Assembly: GCA_034408745.1 (NCBI GenBank)
Contig: JAWXCM010000003.1
Span: 1-5,831 of the forward strand
DNA from: JAWXCM01 sp034408745
GTDB taxonomy: Bacteria; Acidobacteriota; Terriglobia; Bryobacterales; Bryobacteraceae
Direction: 5' to 3'
DNA: 5,831 nucleotides
A program made the position numbers and the translations under genes. The first letter of the stretch is position 1. Each line of letters opens with the position of its first letter. Below, piece by piece: positions 1 to 5,831 of the stretch. The notes below the pieces were generated by a model. It was given only the letters and a program-made list of their open reading frames with translations. It was not told the DNA's origin and ran no database searches.

Positions 1-718
1 CGCCGACGAGGTCGACGAGAGCGGGCTGTCGACCTGCCAGCAGCAGTTGCAGCGGGATGAGCAGCAGTCCGGCGGCAAGCGCGGGCAATGCGTGGCGGCG
101 GCTGATCTGGTGGAGCAGCAGGCCAGCGGCAGCGTACCCGATGCAGGCGCTCAGCAACGCGAGAAATGGCCATGGGGCGGTCGCAAACGCCAGGAATGTT
201 TTTTGCAGGCGGTAGAGCGACAGATGTGGGATGGCGGGAAAGAGTGACCAGGCAAGCCAAAGTCCGACCATGACGGAAGCGGCCGGGGCTCGGCGGAATC
301 GCAGCTCCACCCACTCGAGAGGCCTGAGGAACAGCCTGGGGACGGCCACTGCCAGGCTGGCTCCGATCAGAGTGCCGAGTGTGTTGGTTATCCAGTCGAT
401 CCCGCTGGGGAAGCGGCTGACGTCATATACCTGCAGTACCTCGATGCTGAGGGAGATGACCGAGCCGAGCAGGACTGGGGTGGTGAGCCGCACCGGCCAG
501 CTCAGCGTTCGCAGCTTCAGTGAGGCAAGCAAGCCGACTGGCACGTACAGGACGACGTTGAGCAGGACGTCGCTCCAACCGCGTGCTCCAGGGGTCACCC
601 TCCAGGCGTGGAAAACGATCCACAGCGGATTGATGTGTTGGCTACTACGGGTGAATGTCCAGGGGAACAGAGATGCGTAGAGGATCAAGGCAACGGCGGC
701 GATTAGGAGTCGGCCCAA
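1..718 (-). CDS. VanZ-like family integral membrane protein, C-terminus beyond window
   Basis: The minus strand is open without a stop from the start region to the window edge (about 239 codons seen). The translation is strongly hydrophobic, with several likely membrane segments. The VanZ-like core is visible: 'DVLLNVVLYVPVGLLASL', then 'SLSIEVLQVY', then 'RFPSGIDWITNTLGTLIGA', matching the family pattern of an Ile-Glu-x-Leu-Gln helix followed by Arg...Asp...Asn-Thr-Leu-Gly. After this core come a basic loop and at least two more hydrophobic segments, so the protein is longer than a minimal VanZ-like domain. No ATG or GTG lies in frame near the start. I chose TTG at 718, 25 bp after the previous stop; the only ribosome-site candidate is a weak AAAG, so the exact start is uncertain. 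VanZ itself is linked to teicoplanin resistance, but most family members have no known function and nothing here suggests resistance. Confidence 0.8.
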   Translation of the reverse strand, partial: MGRLLIAAVALILYASLFPWTFTRSSQHINPLWIVFHAWRVTPGARGWSDVLLNVVLYVPVGLLASLKLRTLSWPVRLTTPVLLGSVISLSIEVLQVYDVSRFPSGIDWITNTLGTLIGASLAVAVPRLFLRPLEWVELRFRRAPAASVMVGLWLAWSLFPAIPHLSLYRLQKTFLAFATAPWPFLALLSACIGYAAAGLLLHQISRRHALPALAAGLLLIPLQLLLAGRQPALVDLVG

Positions 719-743
719 GGCTTTGATGGTAGCGCGCGGGTCT

Positions 744-1034
744 TTAGACGAACCTTGTGGCGATGCCTCGTGCTTCGAGTTCCGCGAGTAGTTGCGCGAC
801 GGCTGGTGAGTGGTTCGCCGAAAGCCCGCGTGCGACGGCGACCCATTGCAGATTTTCGCGAAATTCTTTGGTGCTGATTCGCCACGGTCTCAGGGACTCG
901 GGCGTGGTCTGACCGATGGCGATGACGGACCAGTGGCGGAGCAGCGCACGGGCGGTGTCGCCGTCAGGTTCGGGGCCTCGCACCACGAAATGATTGTCGC
1001 CAGAAACAAGCAGCCCGACCATGCCGGTAAGCAT
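744..1034 (-). CDS. Small protein of unknown function (about 96 residues)
   Basis: The frame begins 'MLTGMVGLLVSGDNHFVVRG' and ends with TAA at 744. It has no signal peptide, membrane segment or cysteine. Features seen are a hydrophobic start, a 'DNHFVVRGP' stretch that looks like beta strands, a Pro/Asp-rich turn, an 'ARALLRHWSVIAIG' amphipathic segment, and a helical Ala/Leu/Glu-rich C-terminus ('AVAQLLAELEARG'). Codon choice is GC-rich at third positions, as expected for a real gene here. ATG at 1034 is the first ATG, with a second at 1022; neither has a clear Shine-Dalgarno. A TTG at 1058 would add eight residues. The gene begins just after the DUF1501 stop and ends 25 bp before the VanZ-like start, so it may share their transcript. 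I do not recognise the family and assign no function. Confidence 0.6.
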   Translation of the reverse strand: MLTGMVGLLVSGDNHFVVRGPEPDGDTARALLRHWSVIAIGQTTPESLRPWRISTKEFRENLQWVAVARGLSANHSPAVAQLLAELEARGIATRFV

Positions 1035-1071
1035 AGCCGGGCGGGAGTGGTGAACCAAAACAACAAGGAAC

Positions 1072-2302
1072 TCAGCCCATGAAGCCGAGGGTGGAGGGAG
1101 CGAAGTTGCCGGGCGTGAGGTTGGGGAAAACGGCGTTCATGGGAGCACCGGACTGGACGCCGAACCACTGGGCCAACGTTGCGCCGTACTGGTCGACGGA
1201 GGTGCCGGGGATGAGGGCGCCGCGGCCGCTGGCGTCGTCCTGACCGCCGTTGACGAGCAGCGGAGGTGCCATACATGTCGCCGCCCTTAACCGCGCCGCC
1301 GAGGATGAAGTGATGGCTTCCCCAGGCGTGGTCGGTACCACCGCTGGAGTTGGGCATCAGGGTGCGTCCGAACTCGGACGTGGTGAAGGCGGTGACGTCC
1401 TGATGGCCGACGAAGAAGATCTGCCGCGAGGCGTTGAGTTGCTGTCGTACCGCGATGATTTTCGCCACCATCTGAAGCTGGGCGCCGAGGTTGTTCGTCG
1501 GGAATGTGACGCCGAGGCCGGGAGCGCCGGGCAAAGCGCTCATCAGAATACCGGCGTGAGCGTTGCCTTTGCTAACCACGTCGTTCGCGGACTGCACCAG
1601 GCGGACGCCGTTGTCGAAGGTCAGCAGTTGCTGCGTGGCGGCGAGCCTCACAGGGCTGCTCATGCCGCCAAGCCCCACCATGCCCTGGGGAGGCGCGACG
1701 GTGGCCAGATTTTGGCCGGTGCAGAACAGGGTCTGTCCAGAGGTGTTGATGAGCGGGGGAAACTGCGAGGGGCTCGGTTGTCCGAGCACGGCGTCGGCCA
1801 TGCGACCACCCCAGCCACTGGGGAGCAGGCCCTGCGGAGAGGCGCTCTGCCACTGCGTGGTCTGGTCGGAGTGCGAGTACAACGCCGCCGGTACGGGAGC
1901 GCCGGCGAGGAGCGCCTGGCGGTTCGCGATGGGCTTCACAAGCATGCCGACGTTCGACAGGATGGCGAGCTTCTTATTGTTGTAGAGGCTGGCCAGTTCA
2001 GTCAGCTTCGGATGGAGGCCATAGGTCTCGGCGGCGCTGTTCTGAATCTGGAGCAGGCTGTTGAGGGCGAGACCCACGCCCTGCCTCTGGCCAGCATAAC
2101 CGGTGTAGTTCTGCCTGATGGTGGTGACGGGGATCACGGTATTGTGTCCGTCGTTACCGCCGTGGAGGAACACGCATACCAGCGCCTTGTAGCTGCTGCC
2201 GGCCGCGAGCGCGTTCATGGCTCCGAAGCGGCTGAGTGCCCCGAGCGCGCCCACTGACTGGAGTCCGGCGCGGAGGAATTTTCTTCTGGATTGAATCAAC
2301 AT
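1072..2302 (-). pseudogene. DUF1501 family Tat-exported protein, disrupted by internal deletion and frameshift
   Basis: ATG at 2302 follows a good ribosome site (GGAG, 8-nt spacer). Residues 5-13 are 'SRRKFLRAG', a twin-arginine motif, followed by a hydrophobic stretch ending near 'NALAAGSS', so export by Tat is likely. Residues 45-52, 'FLHGGNDG', match the N-terminal hallmark of DUF1501, as do 'YSHSDQTTQWQS', 'SGWGGRMAD', 'SEFGRTL', 'TDHAWGSHHFILGGAVKGG' and, in another frame, 'SVDQYGATLAQWFGV'. There are two lesions. At 1408/1409 'RQIFFV' runs straight into 'GHQDVTAFTTSEFGRT'; relatives have about 40 residues here, including a GFDTH-like motif. At about 1261-1267 the frame shifts after 'GGDMYGT'; the true tail (63 codons from 'PLLVNGGQDDASGRG' to 'STLGFMG', TGA at 1072) lies in another frame. 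A 2-base loss would explain it, since restoring it reads 'MYGTFPLL'. Without repair, translation runs into Arg-rich nonsense as far as 890. DUF1501 is, as I recall, related to the alkaline phosphatase/sulfatase fold; the activity is unproven. Sequencing error is the alternative to true decay. Confidence 0.85.
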
Positions 2303-2310
2303 TATCTTGT

Positions 2311-2314
2311 CTCC
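2311..2314 (-). promoter_or_regulatory. Ribosome binding site of the DUF1501 gene
   Basis: The minus strand reads GGAG, then eight bases, then ATG at 2302. This fixes the start that places the twin-arginine motif at residues 6-7. It lies inside the 31-bp gap after the DUF1800 stop (TAG at 2334), which leaves little room for a separate promoter, so co-transcription of the two genes is likely. Confidence 0.7.
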
Positions 2315-2333
2315 GTTGTCTGATTCGCCGGTG

Positions 2334-4912
2334 CTACCCGATTACGTTGTGATACGCGCTCGCGATAATGAGATAGAACCCCGTCTGTGCGCGCCGCAAA
2401 TTGCCGCCAGTTTCGTTGGTAATCGCCGTAGTAATTATGGATTTCAAACCCGCGGGCATCTGGCCGTGAGTCAGAGTGATGTCGAGCGCGTCCACCAGTG
2501 CCGCGGGCGTGGATGCGAGGTTGACGAACGGCGTCAGGTCAAAAGTCACGCCGGGGCCGATGGTCTGCACATTGTTCGCATACGCGCTGAACATGCTGTT
2601 CACCATGTTGGCCCGGTGAATGGAGGTGTAAGGCGTATATATCTGGAATTCGCCGCCCTTCAACCCATTGCTGTTCGGAATTACAAAATCAGGACTGTAG
2701 AAATTGAACACACTGGGCGCGTTCATCAGATCCTGATTCAGGTTGATCAGCTCGAATGCGTAGTAGTTCTGGTCGTTGACCGTGGCGTTTACGGCCCGGA
2801 GTGCGACAGGAAGGAACAGCGCCGGTTCTTTCAGGTGGCCGTCGAGGGGGCTGTCGACGCCGTTGTCCCCGGCGCGCGCTTCCGGGTCGAGCAGGATTTT
2901 GCCGACCACTGCCTTAATGTCGCCGCGGACGCCGCTGGTGTTGTTGAAAGCGAGCACGCAGTTGTTGATGTAGGTGCCCGACGGGTTGCTCTTCACCAGC
3001 TTCTGAATCAGCTGGGTGCAGATAAACGGGCCGACATTGGGGTGGTTGAAGATGTTGTCGAGCGCCGCGGTCATGTCGGCCATCGCGGTCTGGCCGGCGT
3101 TCAGCACGGCGCCGTTGAGCAGCTTCTTCTGGGTGACGTCGTGCATGGCCTGGTACGGCACCATTGGGTATTTCCCGTTCCACCAGGTGTTCCAGACGGC
3201 TGGCGCGCCGGGGGTGGCCGGTGCATAGGTCCAGCCGGTGAAAACTTTGGCGAACTCGGCGACAGTGGCCTGATCGTAGGTCGGCACGGCGTAGCCCTGC
3301 GCGTCCCTGATCACGTTGCCGTGGCCGTCCAGCATCACCGTTCCGATGGAGAACAGCTGCAACACTTCGCGGGCGTAGTTCTCATTGGCGAGGACGGTGC
3401 CTGCGGCGTTGCCTTTGCCGTTGTTCGCCATGTCGAGGTACTTGCCCATGACGGGGCTCAGGGTCACGTATTGAAGAAGCTGACGGAAGTTCAGGAACGT
3501 GCCGGAGAGCAGCATGTCCTGATAGGGGGCCATGTCGGTGGTCCAGATGATCTTGTTGATGGAGGCCACAAAGATCTGCTGCCAGGCCAATGCCATGCGC
3601 TGCCGCAGCTGATCGGGGTTCATTACAGCGTTGGTGAGGAAATGCGCCGACATGCCGCCCTGCGAGGCGGTCAGCGTGCTGTAGTTCGACGCCGGCGGCA
3701 GTGCGATCTGCTCATCGATCCAGCCCTGGAATCCGAGCTGCTGTACGCGCATCGCATCGGCGGCGGTCGGACCAAAGGCGGCCTGCTCGAGGAACCGGCG
3801 TGCGGCTGCGTCGCTCACCAGCGGGTTCGGCACGCCCACCTGAAGCTGGAAGGGCTGCGAGGACAGTGGTCCGTTGCTCACTACCAGCGGGAGTGTTCCG
3901 CCTGTCTTGGCGAATCCGGAGACCACCAGCTGGGTCGGCGACTGCGTCTGTACGCCGAGCTGTGCGCCGTTCAGCGTGACCGTGGAAACGGGGCTGAAAT
4001 CGGTACCGGTAATCGTCAAAGTGAATACGCCTGCCGGGGCCGCGGCGGGATTCACCTGCGTGACCGTGGGCGGAGTATTGCTGACGATGGTGACTGTCGC
4101 GGTGGCGGTGAGGTTGTTCGGGCCGACGGCGGTGTTGGTGGCGGCAGGCGTCGCAGGGATGGTCGCGGGCGCCGTGTAGAGGCCGGCAGGTGTGATGGTT
4201 CCCGCGGATACGGTCCAGCTAATGGTGCCGGTTGCCCCGCTGAGGAGGGAGGTGAACTGCTGCGCAGCCGACTGCGGAACGATCGTGGTTTTGGGGGAAA
4301 GCATCAGAGTGGGAGCGGGGTGCCGCCGCCCGAGCCTACCCCCAGCCGCAGCGGGTTCGACGGAATGGAGCCCGGATTCACGACGCGGATCAGTACGTTG
4401 GCTGAGGCCGACGTGGTGCCGGTGAGAGTGACCTGGGTGGGCGTAACCACCGCGGGCGTCAGGACCTGGTTATTCCACAGAACGAGGGCTCCGGCTACAA
4501 ATCCGGTGCCGTCGATCCTCAGAACCCAGGGCCCGACCGGGAGGGTCCACGGACCCAGTGCGCCGATGCTGGGCGGGACGTTGTAGACCGTCACTTTGGC
4601 GGTTCCATAGACGGTGGGGTCCATGGCCGAAACGGCTTTGATGGTCAGGGGATTAATGGGGGGAATTTGCGCCGGCGCGGTGTAGAGCCCGGTGGCGTCG
4701 ACGCTGCCGATGCTGTTGATGTCACCGCCGGCGAGGCCATTGACAAATCAGTTGACGCCGCCGGAAACGCCGGACAACGTCGCAGTATATTTACGAGTCG
4801 TTTTAATGACCGCGCCTTCGCTGCCCGGTTTGACCGTAATGGTGCCCGCGGCAAAGAGTTGCAGACCGCCGGCGCACAGCGCAAGCAGCGCTGCGAGTAT
4901 GCGTAATATCAT
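2334..4912 (-). pseudogene. Secreted Ig-like/TIG-DUF1800 protein, disrupted by a nonsense codon and a frameshift
   Basis: ATG at 4912 has GGAG seven bases upstream and begins 'MILRILAALLALCAGG', a Sec signal peptide. Reconstructed, the protein is about 859 residues: signal; Ig-like module (about 24-110, with 'GLYTAPAQIP'); IPT/TIG-like module (113-190, 'LRIDGTGFVAGA'); second Ig-like module (203-278, 'GLYTAPATIP'); second TIG module (281-359, 'LTITGTDFSP'); DUF1800 domain (365 to end). DUF1800 hallmarks are 'RRFLEQAAFGPT', 'RQRMALAWQQIFV', 'NYAREVLQLFSIG', 'FTGWTYAP', 'HPNVGPFICTQLIQKLVKSN', 'RGDIKAVVGKILLDPEAR' and 'APSVFNFYSPDF'. Lesion one is TGA at 4748-4750 inside 'GVSGGVN*FVNGLAGG', where Trp is expected; the frame continues sensibly beyond it. 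Lesion two, at 4315/4316, breaks the frame between 'GSGGGTP' and 'PTLMLSPKTT'; one extra G gives 'GGGTPAPTLMLSPK'. From ATG 4304 the remaining 656 codons are open and hold the whole DUF1800 domain. The domain's function is unknown, but it commonly neighbours DUF1501. The alternatives are sequence error, or a shorter gene that starts at 4304 and lacks a signal peptide. Confidence 0.85.
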
Positions 4913-4919
4913 TGCCATT

Positions 4920-4923
4920 CTCC
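4920..4923 (-). promoter_or_regulatory. Ribosome binding site that sets the DUF1800-protein start
   Basis: GGAG lies seven bases before ATG 4912, but only one base before the alternative in-frame ATG at 4918. The spacing therefore favours 4912, which also gives a compact Sec signal peptide. Confidence 0.65.
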
Positions 4924-4934
4924 GTTTGAATGAA

Positions 4935-4952
4935 GAGCCTGATTTCCGGCTC
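4935..4952 (-). other. Short inverted repeat in the leader of the DUF1800 gene
   Basis: GAGCC and GGCTC form a perfect 5-bp stem around an 8-base loop, 12 bases upstream of the ribosome site. On the minus-strand transcript it would be a small leader hairpin. The stem is short enough to occur by chance, and no T-run follows it. Confidence 0.25.
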
Positions 4953-4979
4953 ACTCAGTCAATGCGGAAAACGGTAAGG

Positions 4980-5048
4980 TTTTTTTTGCGCGAAGCAAAA
5001 ATAAATCCGGAGGCGGGGCGGTGGGCGGCTGGCCTGTTGCCGCCCCGC
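4980..5048 (-). terminator. Candidate terminator after the cytochrome gene
   Basis: A perfect 9-bp GC-rich inverted repeat (5013-5021 with 5040-5048, 18-base loop) begins 8 bp after the cytochrome stop. In the minus-strand direction it is followed after about seven bases by ATTTATTTTT. A second small AT-rich inverted repeat (TTTTTGC/GCAAAAA) follows directly. The gap between stem and T-run and the long loop make this an imperfect intrinsic terminator. Partial read-through into the DUF1800 gene, or a new promoter in this 143-bp gap, are both possible. Confidence 0.45.
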
Positions 5049-5055
5049 GGACGCT

Positions 5056-5475
5056 CTATTTCGCCTGCATGGCCTCAATGTATCGAGCCAGGTTAGCGAT
5101 TCGCAGACGAACTTCGGATTCGTTCTGTCCCGTCTGGCGGAAGAGTTCGCCCCAGATGGGCATATCTTTACTTCCGTGGGCGAGCACGCCCTGTTCGCCG
5201 TTGATGGACTGGGCAACCGCGGGTCCGGGGAACTTCCCGTTGTTCTTTTTGGTGAGTTGAGTTAAGTCGCCGGGCGACTTCTTGAGGGCGGCGGCGGCTG
5301 GGCCTCCACCTTTTCCGTCTTTTGCGTGGCAGACGGCACAATACATATCGAACATCTCCTTACCCGATGCCGGGGAGGAGCGCTGAATGCGTGTGGCCTT
5401 TATGGTTGGCTGGCTCTGACAGAGCGCCAGGCTCGCGCCGAAAACAACGGCGGCGATGCCGCGCAGCAGTTTCAT
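5056..5475 (-). CDS. Exported monohaem c-type cytochrome
   Basis: The protein has 139 residues. The start 'MKLLRGIAAVVFGASLALCQ' is a Sec signal peptide (charged start, hydrophobic core, cleavage near residues 19-22). Cys19 sits in 'LALC', which resembles a lipobox but has Leu rather than a small residue at -1, so a lipoprotein is possible but not favoured. The haem-binding motif CAVCH is at 46-50, and Met105 in 'GSKDMPIWG' is the likely distal ligand, giving a class I cytochrome c fold of about 100 residues that ends in the helix 'RIANLARYIEAMQAK'. It should carry single electrons in the periplasm or at the membrane; no partner oxidase or dehydrogenase is in the window. Only weak Shine-Dalgarno-like sequence precedes ATG 5475. 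The gene is intact, in contrast to the two downstream. A functional link to DUF1800/DUF1501 is inferred from position only. Confidence 0.93.
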   Translation of the reverse strand: MKLLRGIAAVVFGASLALCQSQPTIKATRIQRSSPASGKEMFDMYCAVCHAKDGKGGGPAAAALKKSPGDLTQLTKKNNGKFPGPAVAQSINGEQGVLAHGSKDMPIWGELFRQTGQNESEVRLRIANLARYIEAMQAK

Positions 5476-5490
5476 ACTAGTATTAGCTTA

Positions 5491-5513
5491 TTCCAATTTG
5501 AAGTCCTTTGGAA
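5491..5513. promoter_or_regulatory. Interrupted palindrome upstream of the cytochrome gene, possible operator
   Basis: TTCCAA and TTGGAA are perfect 6-bp arms around 11 bases, ending 15 bp before the cytochrome ATG in a locally AT-richer stretch. The position would overlap a promoter; a TAATACT close to the start codon resembles a -10 element, but I cannot pair it with a convincing -35. The two halves are about 1.6 helical turns apart, centre to centre. It could be a regulator site or chance. Confidence 0.25.
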
Positions 5514-5586
5514 GGGCTATCCTCTGTCTGTGATCGGCTGCCTGGCCCGTTTCCGCCACCAGGTAACCTCGGCCACGCCTTGAACG

Positions 5587-5831
5587 TCACGCGCGAGTCT
5601 GATCCCTTAGACTGGCAATTAACACGTTGTTGTTAGTTGACACTTTGGGGGTTTCAAGACCTAAACCAGAACGGGAGTCAGCCTCGAGGTCCAGCAAAAC
5701 CTGCGCCTCGATTTTGAGATGTCGGTTGGCCAGGTAAGCGAAGCGGTTGAAGTCTCGGTCACGGCTGCTCAGCTCCACCGAGAACGCCACCGTCGGCACG
5801 GTTATCGACAACAAGCGCATTGTCGACCTGC
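5587..5831 (-). CDS. 3' end of an unrecognised reading frame, continuing beyond the window
   Basis: The minus-strand frame is open from the right edge to TGA at 5587 (81 codons), with an internal ATG at 5820 that has no clear ribosome site. The upstream part ('TVAFSVELSSRDRDFNRFAY', 'HLKIEAQVLLDLEA') uses mostly G or C at third positions and looks coding. The last 25 or so codons ('PKVSTNNNVLIASLRD') are much less GC-biased, so the frame may have shifted or decayed, or the end may be spurious. I recognise no domain. The stop lies 111 bp before the cytochrome start. Confidence 0.35.
   Translation of the reverse strand, partial: RSTMRLLSITVPTVAFSVELSSRDRDFNRFAYLANRHLKIEAQVLLDLEADSRSGLGLETPKVSTNNNVLIASLRDQTRA

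Noticed and set aside
28..38. An 11-bp sequence (TGTCGACCTGC) repeated at 5821-5831, resembling a SalI-PstI polylinker
   Set aside because: Several 11-bp matches are expected by chance in a 5.8-kb window, the first copy lies inside the VanZ-like coding frame, and flanking bases do not match a vector.
231..680. A 149-codon plus-strand frame opposite the VanZ-like gene
   Set aside because: Ser/Thr/Arg-rich sequence without any motif. The minus-strand translation has coherent membrane segments and the VanZ-like signature.
890..1264. Arg-rich 124-residue extension of the DUF1501 frame as a novel C-terminal domain
   Set aside because: It is the out-of-frame reading of the true DUF1501 tail and of the small gene that follows, both of which are recognisable or coding-like in other frames.
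1250..2257. A 335-codon plus-strand open frame opposite DUF1501
   Set aside because: Same low-complexity Val/Gly/His/Arg character with no domain. The minus strand explains the region.
2307..4586. A 759-codon open frame on the plus strand opposite the DUF1800 gene
   Set aside because: It has no family likeness and is rich in Val, His, Arg and Gly, as expected when a GC-rich gene is read on the opposite strand. The minus strand carries clear DUF1800 motifs throughout.
4748..4750. TGA recoded as Trp or selenocysteine
   Set aside because: The DUF1501 tail ends exactly where expected at a TGA (1072-1074), so TGA acts as stop here. No selenocysteine insertion-type hairpin was evident, and other lesions nearby favour damage.

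Overview
The window is GC-rich, and every gene I can support lies on the minus strand, so transcription runs from high to low coordinates. The paired DUF1800 and DUF1501 proteins, the tandem bacterial Ig-like and IPT/TIG modules with 'GLYTAPA' signatures, and the Tat-exported DUF1501 protein all resemble Acidobacteriota of the Solibacter/Bryobacter type. That assignment is from family recall, not from a database search.

In transcription order: (i) 5831-5587, the 3' end of an unrecognised reading frame that enters from outside the window; (ii) a 111-bp gap with a 23-bp interrupted palindrome just before the next gene; (iii) 5475-5056, a small exported monohaem c-type cytochrome, followed by a GC-rich hairpin with a T-rich tail; (iv) 4912-2334, a large secreted Ig/TIG-DUF1800 protein; (v) 2302-1072, a Tat-exported DUF1501 protein 31 bp downstream with a good ribosome binding site; (vi) 1034-744, a small protein I cannot name; (vii) from about 718 to beyond position 1, a membrane protein of the VanZ-like family.

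The main observation is that both members of the DUF1800/DUF1501 pair are broken as sequenced. The DUF1800 gene has a TGA where the module pattern suggests Trp (codon 55). It also has a single-base frameshift at 4315/4316; adding one G there restores a continuous protein of about 859 residues. The DUF1501 gene has lost about 40 residues in frame, including the segment where relatives carry a GFDTH-like motif (junction 1408/1409). It also has a frameshift at about 1261-1267 that separates the last 63 codons from the rest. Four independent lesions in two neighbouring genes, with the flanking cytochrome, small protein and VanZ frames intact, point to a decaying locus or to local sequence/assembly error. 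The sequence alone cannot decide between these.

If intact, the DUF1800 and DUF1501 proteins would both be exported, the first by Sec and the second by Tat, alongside an exported cytochrome. The biochemical role of the pair is not established, and I assign none. I saw no RNA genes, CRISPR arrays, insertion sequences or origins.
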